The translations under genes and the position numbers were made by a program. Shown one piece after another: positions 46,870 through 58,036 of a stretch of DNA of 64,000 nt. Numbering within the stretch: the stretch's first letter is position 1; every line of letters starts with the position of its first letter. The notes beneath the pieces are model-generated. The model saw only the letters and a list, made by a program, of their open reading frames with translations. It ran no database searches and was not told the origin of the DNA. This DNA comes from Isoetes taiwanensis (Eukaryota > Streptophyta > Lycopodiopsida > Isoetales > Isoetaceae), in contig JAJEKV010000273.1 in assembly GCA_021234155.1 (NCBI GenBank), forward strand, positions 372,001-436,000. The letters run 5' to 3'.

Positions 46870-48825
46870 CATGCAACAAGCTAAAGAAAGTACCCTAATG
46901 ATGGTCCTCAAGGAAAGGAAAAATCCCCAAATGATGCAGATGATGCCCAAGGAAAGGAAAAGACACCCAAGGATGATGCCCAAGGGAAGAATAATGTCAA
47001 AGAAAAGGATGATGCAAAAGGAAAAGAAATTGTACTTTATAATCGAGTCGATTGGAAAAACAAGAAGGTCAACATCTTGCATGAATGCAACAGAGAGGTA
47101 GTAGGAGAAGGGATTATTATTCTAGCAGATCCTATCAATGCAGTCAATGATCAAAGATTAGGGGGAGGATAGGTTAGGTGTGGCAATCTCAAAATTATAT
47201 GACAATTGGAAGAAAAAGGGGTCGCAAAGAGGAATGCCTTGCTTGTGTGAAGCAACTAGAGGTTGCAATGATTGTGGCATGGCCTAGGCAATGTATCCAA
47301 TTGAGAAAAACTACATGTTTCCTATGGATGCGAAAACATTGTCAATAAGGTTTACACAATGTAGCAAGAGGCCACTTCCATCTTTCAAACATTATCCCAC
47401 CAAAAGGTGCAAGTCAGATTATGATTGTTCTCCTGAAGCTATGATGAAGGTTAGAGGAGGTGAATGTTGTTGGGCCTCTTGTGTTAGAATGTTCACAATA
47501 GAGGAGTTGGTGGGAGCAAGAGCTACATATCAAGAACATAAGTGTGATAGTAGGAGAAATTTCATGTACACCATATTTGGCTATGCAATTCGGGATGAAA
47601 GATCGAAGAAAAAAAGATTTCCATTGAACGAAAAGTGGATATGTTCGAAAAGCATGGATGGCTATACATGGAATTCCAACCTCTTCCTCGCCACAACCGG
47701 CAAAAGAGACATGAAAATGGAACTAGAATTGCATTGCATGGGAACACCGCCAAAGAAAGACCAACCTCTAGGACTATAGCCGCAAAGGAAATATTTGAAA
47801 CGTATGTGGAGTTCAATGCAAAAAAAAAAAAAAAAAACATGCCACATAAGAGTAAGAAGGATGAACAGTGGTAGAGTTGTTGTTGAGAAGAGATTGCCAT
47901 CCCATTGTACCCTAAGAGCATACTAGAGGAAACAAATGCATTGCTTCTGAACTTGAGTAGCCTCTATATCCACCCAGTTTTTAGTAGGCTATGGAATAAG
48001 CATTTCAAGCATGTGACCATAGCAACTTTAAACAACTTTGCAAAGTGCAATTTGTGTGCTAAGTCAAGGAGACTTTTGATAAGACTGTGCAACCAAGTCT
48101 AAGGGGCTAAGATAAGGGAACACATGAAGGACCATATGATCGATCAACTATCATGTAGATCAACTTACTAGATGTGGAGGACCTTATCCGCAATGGAACC
48201 TAATAACTATCTATGTATTATACATGACAAGATGGACCAAACAAAAGACTTGTCTTCCACAATTCAAGTACATACCAAAGTCATGTGGAAGATCATACCC
48301 GTTGGTGATTTCAATGACAGGGCAATCTTGCATGGCTTTTGGCCTCAAACCTACTATGGGCATTACAGGTTGGGAGTTGTGGAGGATGGTCCAGATTTTC
48401 ATATTGGGAGTATCATGAGGTGTTTAAGAAACTATGAGAATGGTTACAATGGTTACCTCAGGGACCCTACGACTAGCCACCACTACATAGTGCATTGTTG
48501 GATGGAAACCGAATAATATTGAAAAAGTTTAGCAAGGCAAGGTTTAGGAGGCATGGACCTAATGAACATGTTGGAGCTTCAACATCTGGGTGCTAAACCT
48601 CGGGATCTCGCCAGAAGGTTGCTCTTGCAACTTGATAACCGCTTCGGCCAAAAAAGAAGAACAGTGGATGTTTTTCTTTCTTATCCTACTTAACACCGTG
48701 GGCATTTTGAAAGAGTTAATTTGGGGTTTCTAATGCCGGGACATACTTATGAGGATGTGGATGCATTATTTGGAAAATATAGTCATGTTTTGAGACAGCA
48801 GACAGTGACCAACTTTCCTAGGGAT
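46870..48825 (+). pseudogene. Transposon-encoded protein, 5' and central part (DKMDQ / QLDN / GHTxEDVD)
   Basis: Plus-strand pieces in shifting frames read: an acidic/basic Lys-rich stretch (46900-47030); VVGEGIIILADPINAVNDQR (about 47098-47157); a Cys-containing block (47291-47640); HFKHVTIATLNNFAKCNLCA (about 48002-48061); YLCIIHDKMDQTK (about 48207-48246); LLLQLDNRFGQ (about 48620-48652); and FLMPGHTYEDVDALF (48727-48771). DKMD, QLDN and GHTxEDxD in this order mark a catalytic-looking core found in many transposon-like genes of mosses and algae (I believe the family Pfam lists as DUF7869). Many stops and frameshifts show it is dead. It breaks off after NFPRD at 48825, and the C-terminal part resumes at 55965. 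Confidence 0.7.
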
Positions 48826-49319
48826 CTAAGTTAGATATTAGTACAAAAGCACCCGTCGGACCGACGCTACTTTTTCGTGCTTGGTCCTTGTGCTTGGAGG
48901 TGCTTGGAGAGCGGGAATGCGATGATCCATTTTAGCAAATTGCTTGGGATCGATGAGATGGCTACCCGAAAATCAAATTCGTACATAATCAATTTGGCGG
49001 GGTTGTTGTGAGATGGCATGGAGAGTGAATAGATTTGGCAATGGCGGGAAGCATGATCCTGTTGTACCCCCTGAAACGTATTTTTTTGCAAAGACGGTTT
49101 CTCAGACAACACAATTCCCCACGACAACACGATTCTAAATGGATCAATCAAAGATCGATTTAGATGAAGAAAAGCGACTTCAAATTTTCCGGAAATTCAA
49201 GTCGAGAGAAGAAGGCAATCTAGACAGAGAGGAAAAGAGATAGGGGAGGGGAGAAAGAAAATATCCAAACCTCAAATTGACAAACGGCTTGAGGCGAGAA
49301 GGTTTCAAGAATTGTCCAA

Positions 49320-52200
49320 GAATTTGACGATTATTTCAATAATATCACAAAGCCTTTGAAAGAAGGGGATAAGGCACCGGTGGTGCATGATTTGTGAAGA
49401 GAGTTAAGAAGAAATTGCCACCGAGGTGGATTTTGTTGATCATGATCAAAGCAAGGTCATGAAGAATGTAATTAGAAATGTTCAAGAGACACTCAATCAA
49501 AGAAAAGAAACTAAGGAAGACAGATATAATGCAAGCAAGAAAGTCCACATTGCAAATGGTATCTTCAACAAAGAAACAAAACCAACCAACCGGCAGCTGT
49601 TTTGCGCCTCGCTCATGTATCAAGAAAAATCTGTCGCAGCGAACCTTAAGAAGAGTAATGAAACAAAGAACAAGAATGTGGTCCGTGGTCAATGTTTTCA
49701 AGGAAAAAGAGATCGATGCAATAACCGATGAGGTTAAGAATTGCTCGTTTACAAGTTCGACAGAAAACACAAGAGTCTCACCATACAGAAGCATGTGAGA
49801 AAGTTTGTTACAAAAAGATGGTGAAAAAATTGATCATCCAATACAACCGCTTGAAATTTCAGGTAATTTTTATGCTTTATATGTTTTACCGCTTTGTTCT
49901 CGCTTTTACTATATTGCTGCTTTTAATTTTTTTTGGAACTCAGATTTGCTTTGTTTATAGTTGCAATTTTACATGGCATTCAAAAAGGAATTCAATGAAA
50001 TGAAGATTTCACACACAAGACATTTGAATTGTCAAGCCATCTTTTTGTGAGGCGCTTAAAAGAAAGAGAGAGTCGCCAATATCACATGCACTTTGAGTAT
50101 GTGATGCAAGCACTCAACAAAATCGTAATCAGATCCAAATGGGGTGCACAAAGAATGCAATTGTAATTGTGTTTGTTTGTGGTGGTGGTAACTTCTCAGA
50201 GTGCCAAGAACCATGTTTATAAATCCACTAGTGATTTTTGAGGCAAATGGGTCCGCCCCTAAAGAAGAAGATGAAGAATGGCACAAACATCAATGTCCGT
50301 AGGTTGGCATGCAAAGATTGTGGGCTGAAAAGGTACTCTTAAGTTTGTCTCTTCAATGTTATGATGTTTAAAGATATTACCGCCAAGAACTTTAATTGTG
50401 GTGTTCTAAACAGTTTGCTTTTTGTCCTAAGGAGAAGATGGAAACCGATTACAAGGTGGAGTGGAAACAGTTTGAAAAGGTATTCTGTTTGGCTTTAATT
50501 AAATTGTGCTTTCGTTTAACATTCTTTTTAAACAAACCGCAAACCGATTTAAAATGTTCATGGTCCCAAATCAGCAAGAAGTTGGATACATGAAGGAGAC
50601 TACCAAGAAAAAATGGGAGGGAGGAAACCAACCAAAGTAACAAGACTTGCATACAAGAACTAGAGTCCGCCTGAAGTTCATGAAGCATGCCAACAAGACA
50701 ATGGTATAATTTGTCACACACAATTATGTGGCATAATCGACAGTGCAAAGCAATTCAGGACGTGTTTGGATACCTTTCCTGAAGATGCAATTGTCTCTAT
50801 AATTGACTTTGCTGAAAATTACAGTTTTAAAATTCAGAGGGAGGCACAATCTTGCCACTGGCACACGGACCCAGCCTCAATTCTCCGGGTTCTATATCAC
50901 ATATAGACATGCAAACCCAAGCCGAGATAGAGGAGATGGAAGTTAAAGAGGCAGAGCAAAGAGAAGCAGAGCGGGATAAGTCGAAAAGAAAGAAGAAGAC
51001 AAGTCGAGATCATCAAAGACCAATCAGAGGAGAATTATAAAGGAAGTGCAATTTTATATTTCAGATGATGTGGAGCATAGCAATCGAAGTTTGTACAACA
51101 TTGCTTGAAAGTACATCGCCGATCGGGCTTAGAGCACGCAACATTGAGTACAAGAAACATATTTTTGGAGTGATGGTTGCACATCCCGGTTTAAAGGAGC
51201 AAGGCCTTTCCGGTATTTAGGAAGGAACTATGTGTGTAGTGAAGGAATTGAGTATGAGTGGAATTTCTTTTGCCAGTTCTCATGGCAAAGGAGAACATGA
51301 TGGACAAGGTGCAATATTGAAAAGGGTTTTGGCAAGAGAGCAATTGAAGTATGAGTCCGGAAATTGAGCGTGCCAAAGACATTGTCGATTTCATGAACGG
51401 TACATGATGAACAATCCACCGAACCCTCATATATAAGAAGGTAAATTCTTGTTTTTTCTTATATTTTTCTTAGATTTGAAGTTGCATGAATCTGTTTTTA
51501 TATTGCAGGTTCTTTTTGGCATATTGATCCCCAAAAGTGTAGACAAATCTGAAAGGAAGGAGTGGAAAACGTTACATTGGGAGCTCTAAACTTCATTGCA
51601 TCGCACCATGTGACAAAAAAGAACCCACAAAGTTGCTTACAGTGTGCCTCTCTTGCTATTGTTCCTATTGCTTTCATGGTAAAAGGGATTACCGAACAAA
51701 GCACGCTTTGGGAGCATGGCTCCTGCAGAATCGAACCAAAGGTTGTCAAGAAACATCCACAAAGAATTAGTCGAGGAGGAAGAAGAAGAAGATGAAGAAG
51801 AAGAAGATGAAGAAGAAGAAGAAGAAGAAGAAGTAGATTACCTTAGTTCTCTTCTAGAAGTTGGAGATAACTTTGTTTGTAAATGCACATCCGTAAAATG
51901 AAGAGGGAGTTGACTTTTTTTATGTTCTTAGGTGTACAGAGACTAAAACACATTGTTAGATGCATATGAAGATGCTTGGGGTAACGTGCATTTGGTGTAG
52001 GAGAAGTTATAGTTTCTCGCCATTACTACAAGCAAACAGATGCACTCCAATTTGAGTTGCTATTGGACAAGCCGGTTGCTAGTTTGTATAGCCACCCTTT
52101 ATGTGTGAAGTTTGATATGGAGAATCTTGGTAACAACATTTTCAAGATGAGTGAAGAGACATGCCAAAAAGTTATGGCATCCCTTCTAGTAGAGTGCTAA
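49320..52200 (+). pseudogene. DDE-type transposase-like gene of the 7.1 kb element
   Basis: Pieces in changing frames carry IIDFAENYSFKIQREAQSCH then W (about 50799-50862), YFWSDGCTSRFKGARPF (about 51160-51210) and ASSHGKGEHDGQGAILKR (about 51272-51325). DFAENY, SDGCxxxFK and HGKGEHDGxGAxxKR in this order form the core of a transposase-like protein I recall from plant and animal repeats; acidic residues in the first two are candidate catalytic positions. Upstream pieces at 49426-49800 are Lys-rich. The C-terminal part ends in a long Glu/Asp run (51777-51832) and a piece near 52020-52200. Intron-like GT-AG gaps occur (for example 49862-49944). Frameshifts and stops make this copy inactive. Confidence 0.7.
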
Positions 52201-52967
52201 TTTCACGCCCGCTTTTTTCTGCTTTTTTGCTTCAAGAAGCGAGGTTGAGTTTTTAGATGTGTAATCGGCCGCTTTCCCGCCATATTCTTTCTTATATTCT
52301 TTATAATTGTTATCAATGAAAACTAACAAATTCTTTGCTCGCACAAATGTTCCTTGTCCTCACAGCTTTAAAAAGAAAAGCTCGATGGGTCCTTTTCATG
52401 CTTATGCTTTGTCACATGCTTGCTACGTTTTTGCTAACTATTACGTAATTTGATGAACTTCCGAAAATGACTTGATGGACATGGAAAACAGATTGCAAGT
52501 TTACAAATGAACAAAGTTTACACAAGTGTAGGTAAATGCCCCAAAACATTGAATTTACATTAATATCCGTTTACATACAAAAGTGTACAATTTATGTACT
52601 CATATCCAAGATTCACAAAAGAAATAATTTATAACTTAAGTTACATCTTAAGTTACATGAAGTTCTTAAAGTTCAAAGATCTTCAATGTTCTCAAAGTCA
52701 ATATCTTCAATGTGGGTCTGATCTTGTGTTATTTCTTCTCTTGCGGTTCCTCCCTGTTTATCGGTATCTTCAATGTTGGTACGATCAAGGTATCTTCAAT
52801 GTGTTCAAGATCGGAGATGGAGAAATACGTGGTTGTGTCTTCTTTGCAGGTTCATCCAATTTTTCAACACCAACAATATCTTTCATCAATTGCATGCTTC
52901 CTCAATTGCTGCTCTCCATCTTGCAAGTTCTTTCAAGTGGTCAACAAGAGCTTGAGTATGTTGATGT

Positions 52968-53570
52968 CTACTTCCTTGACCACATCAACATGAAGGTTTG
53001 CAACCACTTTTGAGGATTCTTTGAATGAAGCCAAATTAATTGCAAACATGCTTTTATGTAGTTGAATACCTTATCATTTTCTTCATTGTCGAAGCTCTCA
53101 ACTATTAAGCGTGTAATGCGGTGGGGACAAGAAAGTCTTGTACAAAGAGTCATCCACAAGCACAACATCACGTACATCATTAAAAGCGCGGTAAACTTTG
53201 ACAATTGGCTTCATAAAATACCGGGTTTGGTTGCATTTCTGGAAACATAAAAGGCATTGCCTCACACTCATTTCGACCCCATATGAATTTGAATTTAGCA
53301 ATGTAGTGTCTTTGGCGGAATCACATTAAGGATTTGTATGATGTTGTGCTTCATCATGCTAGACCAAATCTCAACTTCAAATCTTTCAAAACTCAATCCA
53401 AGAACTCTTGTAAAAGGTCGCAAATAACCACTTTCCCTGTCTTGTGTAATACTTCTTGAGCCACGTGGAATCTTTAATCTTGCTCCTTTTTGGAAGGTGT
53501 TGACCAAAACTCCATTAATGTCTAAGATGACAAGTTTTTTCTTTTCTAAATCCTCTGCAACATTCATAAG
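52968..53570 (-). pseudogene. FCP1/NIF-like (CTD phosphatase-type HAD) domain, copy 2
   Basis: The minus strand from 53567 reads KKLVILDINGVLVNTFQKGA, then YLRPFTRVLGLSFERFEVEI and WSSMMKHNI. After a frame change it reads VLVDDSLYKTFLSPPHYTLN (about 53160-53101). These are the first catalytic motif, the RPxxxxFL...WSS block and the VDDxxxK motif of FCP1-like HAD phosphatases. The usual DxDxT/V is DINGV here: the second Asp, the general acid, is replaced by Asn, so catalysis may be lost or altered. At least one frameshift separates the halves. It forms the C-terminal end of the accessory gene in the 7.1 kb transposon. Confidence 0.75.
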
Positions 53571-55400
53571 AAAAGAATCTTAAACATCAACATGACAATA
53601 GTTAAAGAATTACAGAAATTACAATATTAAAACAGAAAACAGAATTAAAGAAAACAGTGATTAATTAAAGAAAACCAAATTACATTCAAACAATGTTCTC
53701 AAACAACATAAAACAAGTAAAACAGTATTTCACATACACCACAATATGTTATGTTCTGAAACTAACTCAATGACTTGATATACTGAGAAACAGAACCTGA
53801 ACTACCATTTAACATTTTCAAAATAATATCAACTTGATCACCTATTTGCTTTGGTGCTTGAGGTGGCAGCTTCTTTGAGGGTCTCCCAATCTTCTTTTTG
53901 TTCTTTGTTGTTGCTACCTCCATTTCAACTGCTGCTTCACCCTTATCCTTACCTTTCTCAACAGCATCTTCAGCAACTGCAGCAGCAACATCATCTTCAT
54001 TTGCTTGTTCTTCATCACTGCTTACGTGAACATCTACATGCGCAGCAGTAGAACTTTCTCCTGCAGTTGCACTCCTCAACCTGGTCTTTATGCCAATTGT
54101 AGTAACCTTTTGCACAGGTTGTTCATAATATTCTTCTGAACTGCTCTCAACAACACGTGAACGTTTTATCCTTTTTTTTGCTGGCCCCTTACTAAGCTGA
54201 ATTACAGAACTTTGCTGCTTAGAACACAAATCAATTTAAATGAGATTAAGTTAGTTAAAACACAAATAAGAAATATCGAAGTCTTACCTTATGCAAAGCT
54301 TCTACAGCTTTCCTTACTGGACTTGGTGACACTTGAGCATCAGCAGTAGAACCAACATTTTTTGGTGACTCAGAAGCAGGTGAAGCCACAGGTGCCACAG
54401 GTGCTTTATTAAATAATAAAGCAGGTGAAGCCACAGGTGTGAGAACATTGGAAAACTTATCAGGTGAAGCAAATGCACTAGTAGTGCCTACCTCAAATGC
54501 ACTTTTGCTGAATATGCAAGTCTTCTTCACCTGCAACCTCTAGACCAAGTTCCACAAAAACTTCCCTGGGAACTTCCTTCAAACACCTGAAGCATGTCTT
54601 CTTTTCATACAAAAGCATGCAGCATGTCAAGTGATAGACATGTTCACATGGTAATGCCATACTCAATTTATATTTTGGATTGAAGACCAATCCACATGCA
54701 AAGACATGCATCTTCCATGAAACCAGGGCAACCTCGCTTTTCATAGTTATGATAGACATTTTGATATATCCGAGTCCATCAATTGTCTAAAGCTTCTAAA
54801 TATTTCCCGCTTTCAGAATCGAATTCCAAATTGAAGTTTTTAATCTTTCCTTCTTTTCCTTCTCTGTAATGCTTCAACACTAACCTTTGGAAGGCAAGCC
54901 TCGGGTTTAGAGCAAAAATATATTTCACCACTTATTTTGCCTTTAACTCTTCAATCGCTTCAGTCTCCATCATTCTTGTGCCTTTGGCATTCAAAGCGCA
55001 TAACTCATTCTCCATTCTTGCTATCTCGTTCCTTTTAAGCTCAATCATCCTCTCTTCCCTTGCTAAAGAGTTCTTATCTACCTCAATGGTACTAATTATT
55101 TTTACCGGATCGGTTTGTACGGGTTGTTCAAACTGTTTCCAACTTACTAACCTCCTCTTCAATCAAAGAAATGTTGAAACTTAAATTGGAAACAGAAAAC
55201 TTCGGAGAGACTGACCGCTTTCCCCTTAAATTCAAGTTGAGGCGTTGATCCGCCTGGGCTCTGAGGTGTACTTTGGCATGAAGGAACCCAGTAGTTTTGA
55301 TCCTTTTAACATCTTCTTTTTTAACATCAATGTCATCCCTTTTTCTCTGGACCAAACATTAACTTTGTTTCTTGTAAGCATCCCAATCAACCCTATGAGC
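53571..55400 (-). CDS. Accessory gene of the 7.1 kb transposon: coiled coil, RING-like finger, AT-hook-like region
   Basis: In minus-strand order: 55355-54932 has basic and coiled-coil pieces (LKRNEIARMENELCALNAKG). 54759-54493 has a RING-like finger, MALPCEHVYHLTCCMLLYEK then KTCFRCLKEVP, i.e. C-x-H-x2-H-x2-C...C-x2-C after an earlier Cys. 54536-54286 is Ala/Pro/Val-rich. 54210-53762 is Ser/Glu-rich with KKKIGRPSKKLPP (AT-hook-like) and stops at 53762. Plausible splice sites separate the pieces (donor AAG/GTAAGAC near 54286, acceptor TTCTAAGCAG near 54211). The FCP1-like domain at 53567 follows and may be a further exon set. Whether this gene makes a whole protein is unclear; it may be a decayed copy. 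Confidence 0.5.
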
Positions 55401-55964
55401 CTCGGGGTTATGCTCTTCACCGACTACGATTTTTCCCATGCAAATGATAATGCTACTAGCTTCCTCAATTCATTATTCGGGGACACCTCCATCTCCATAC
55501 AAGAAATCGATCAAGCCATCCAATTTTCGGGCTTCAAATAAGGGCGAACAAAGTAGATTTTGATTTTGCCTGAAACCATTGGCTCAGACCAAACTTTGCT
55601 CCCTCATCCCATCCTCAGAGTAACATTTTCCGCCAGCCATTTCAGCTTTTGTCGTGGGATGATTCCTTCACCAGCCATGAGAAAAGAAGATACTTTAAAA
55701 AAGCAGCAAAAGAAACAAAGAGGTCGAGCAAAGCGCCTTGAAGAGGATGATTCAATTTGTAAAATGCCGCGAACCGGAGAAGATGATCGGGACGACATCA
55801 AGTGCAATCGAGGAGCAAATTGGCTGCATAATTCAATTAGTAACAATGAGCGAATAATTACACCTCGACAATCAAAATCATTGTTCACGAAAAAGGCGGC
55901 GAAATCGAAAAGGTGCGTCCGGCCCCGCTTAGCGAAGCTTTTTGTACCCCAATATCTAACTTAG

Positions 55965-56901
55965 ACCCGCTACTAGAAATATTCCATGGATGCACTACTC
56001 CATCTCCTATAGGATCTCTCATAGAAGAGGTGCCTGATTGGAAGAGTTTTGTGGAAGGTTATACTGAAGACATGGAAGGCCATTCTAGACATCTTCAATT
56101 CACTTTTTGGGTGAGAGATGGGATTCCAATCATGCAATGGAAGATGAGACCTTCAGAGGAGAAGTGGAGAGGAGGGGCAGAAAAGAGATGCGCATGGCAA
56201 GCCTATGATACCTCCATGTCAACCAAAAGCTCTAAAACCTACTACAGAAGTGAAGCAAGTGGGATTGACCCTGGATGGCATCAATGACTATATCAAGCGT
56301 TGGCAAACTAATTCTGATGACACTAATCGTGCATTGATAGATTATGGAAGCGGTGTGATTAACTTGTTGGATGAGGTAGACACATCCTTAGAAGAATTGA
56401 TCAAGGGTGGCTCCCAAAAGCGGTGGAGGACATTAGCAGTCTTTGAGGGAAGATGATGGCACTATTAGTAGCATTGTTAAGGCCCATGCTCCTTCTCAAT
56501 CTGACAAACACTATGTTGGTCCTAAGAAAGATAGGCCAAAATATCTAGGCCTAGATGTTTATGAACCAGCAACTGACGTGGAGTGCCACCAATTTGTGGT
56601 AGTAAAACCAGCAGATTTAGAGACCTATCCGGTGTGGTTGGGATACACCATCTCAGATATTTGCAAAGAAGAAGGTGATGTTAACTTCAATAAGGTGCGT
56701 GTGGAATGGTGGTGTCCAGTGCACCAGTTGACTAATGTCACCGATAAAGAAAGATATTCAGATTGTTGGACAAAGAGGTGGAGGAGAAATCCTAGTGGTC
56801 CCGATCTTTGGCTAGACATTGAAAGTATTATTGTACCTCGTGGACTCCAAAAACTATTCCAAGTAAAACAAATAGAGAGTTACAATACCTCGAGGATGTA
56901 A
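55965..56901 (+). pseudogene. Transposon-encoded protein, C-terminal part (continuation of 46870-48825)
   Basis: Pieces read EVPDWKSFVEGYTEDMEGHS then RHLQFTFWVRDG (about 56025-56123), a second block at 56256-56450, and VVVKPADLETYPVWLGYTIS then VRVEWWCP (about 56596-56723), up to the stop at 56899. The phrases GHSxxxxFxF and YPxWLGxxxxx...VxWW are what I expect after the GHTxEDVD core in this family. The 7.1 kb between the two parts is a foreign insertion bounded by inverted repeats. Two frame breaks occur inside this part. Confidence 0.65.
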
Positions 56902-57590
56902 GGAATAAGGTTCTCATATCCTTGGAGATCTTTGGTGGAAAAATGAAAAACTATGTAAATATGTTTTCTACATTACTATGTATCAATCACAGTTAATAAA
57001 AGTTGTTTCATGATATATGATGTTGTAATTTGAAGTTAAGGTGTGAATTTATATTAAGGTGTGTGATTATATGTTAATGTATAGTGACTTTTATCAAGTT
57101 ACTAAAAAATTGCAATATGAAATTTGTCCCAAAATCAAGACATAATCCCAATTTAATTGAATGATGGTTTATATACCGGTAGGTGAAGGGACACCTGAGA
57201 GCGAATGGACATCCCTTCCAAGGCTTGCTTGTGTGAGATGCTTTCTGTTAGAAGAAAGGATCTAAACCCTTAGTATGTAAAATGGAATTGGGGCAGGATC
57301 TCTTTAGTACAAAGCAGGTAGGATGATGCTCCGAGGTCTAGTTAACGCGTGAGAATGATATTGGCTCCTTGATGCTCTTGCCTGTTGCACATATTTTTGG
57401 CGGTGGTGAGCTTCAGATGGCTACGATCTCAAATCTTAGAGTGACCTCTGCTTTCTTTCCAGCTGAAAAGAATGATACATTATCCTTGGATTTATAGTCT
57501 TGGACTAATGAGCTCCCAATGAATATCTGGTAGACCATTGTACTTAAATATTTTCTATATAGAGCACAAAATCTCAAGATATCAGGCATG
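56902..57590. other. 3' flank of the transposon gene, with the dispersed 36-bp repeat at 57138-57173
   Basis: AT-rich and non-coding at first. AGACATAATCCCAATTTAAT...GATGGTTTATA at 57138-57173 is repeated in inverted orientation at about 34222-34262. The stretch 57180-57590 leads into LINE ORF1 and may include its 5' part in broken frames. Confidence 0.45.
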
Positions 57591-57945
57591 AAAGAAGAAG
57601 ATGGCGAAGAAATAAACCAAACGGTGAGTCTTTTCTTTAAAGATATAATGCATGTACATGATCCTGGTGTAGTGCCCAGCAGGAGATTAGGGAAACCAGG
57701 TAATTTTTCAAGGGCAATTATGGTGAGATTCAAAGATAAAGAAGCCAGAGACAGAATCTTATAACATTGCGCAACTTTGAAAGGATATAAAATCTGGCTG
57801 GATTTTGATCTTACCCCATCTCAACTGGAACAAAGGAAGCGAGAATTAGCCAAAATAAAAGAAGCCAGAGATGAGGGTTTTGTTGCTTACCTGGACTGCT
57901 TTGGAAAAGCAATCATAACAAAAAGGAGGAGATCAAAATAGGGAA
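57591..57945 (+). pseudogene. LINE ORF1 C-terminal part
   Basis: One frame reads NFSRAIMVRFKDKEARDRIL, then KIWLDFDLTPSQLEQRKREL and AKIKEARDEGF, interrupted by one stop near 57762. The pattern (V.F....R..IL, then a D.T..QL..R+.L..I...R..G block) fits the C-terminal domain of L1-type ORF1 RNA-binding proteins. It lies immediately before the endonuclease/RT gene on the same strand. Confidence 0.6.
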
Positions 57946-58004
57946 ACGAGGCCCTAAAGGTCATGTGCTAGAATATTGCAACAGGCTAAGACAGATGCCA
58001 CAAT

Positions 58005-58036
<32 letters not shown>

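Larger units (their letters stand above)
48826..55964. mobile_element. 7.1 kb DNA transposon with terminal inverted repeats, nested in a transposon gene
   Basis: The left end reads CTAAGTTAGATATTAGTACA then AAAGC (48826-48850). The right end on the other strand reads CTAAGTTAGATATTGGGGTA then CAAAAAGC (55964-55937). A weaker match continues inward for about 30 bp. The ends sit exactly where the DKMDQ/QLDN transposon gene is split. A clean target duplication could not be resolved. The interior has a plus-strand DDE-transposase-like gene (about 49.3-52.2 kb) and an opposing minus-strand gene with RING-like and FCP1-like domains (55.4-53.0 kb). Superfamily not determined. Confidence 0.75.

Noticed and set aside
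51777-51832. Glu/Asp-rich coding run as evidence for a gene on its own
   Set aside because: It is a GAA/GAT microsatellite and is open in several frames. It counts only as the probable tail of the transposase-like gene.
48817-55974. Target-site duplication of the 7.1 kb transposon
   Set aside because: Flanks CCTAGGGAT and ACCCGCTAC do not match. Shifting the ends by a few bases gives only palindromic TAA/TTA, not a direct repeat, so no duplication is claimed.
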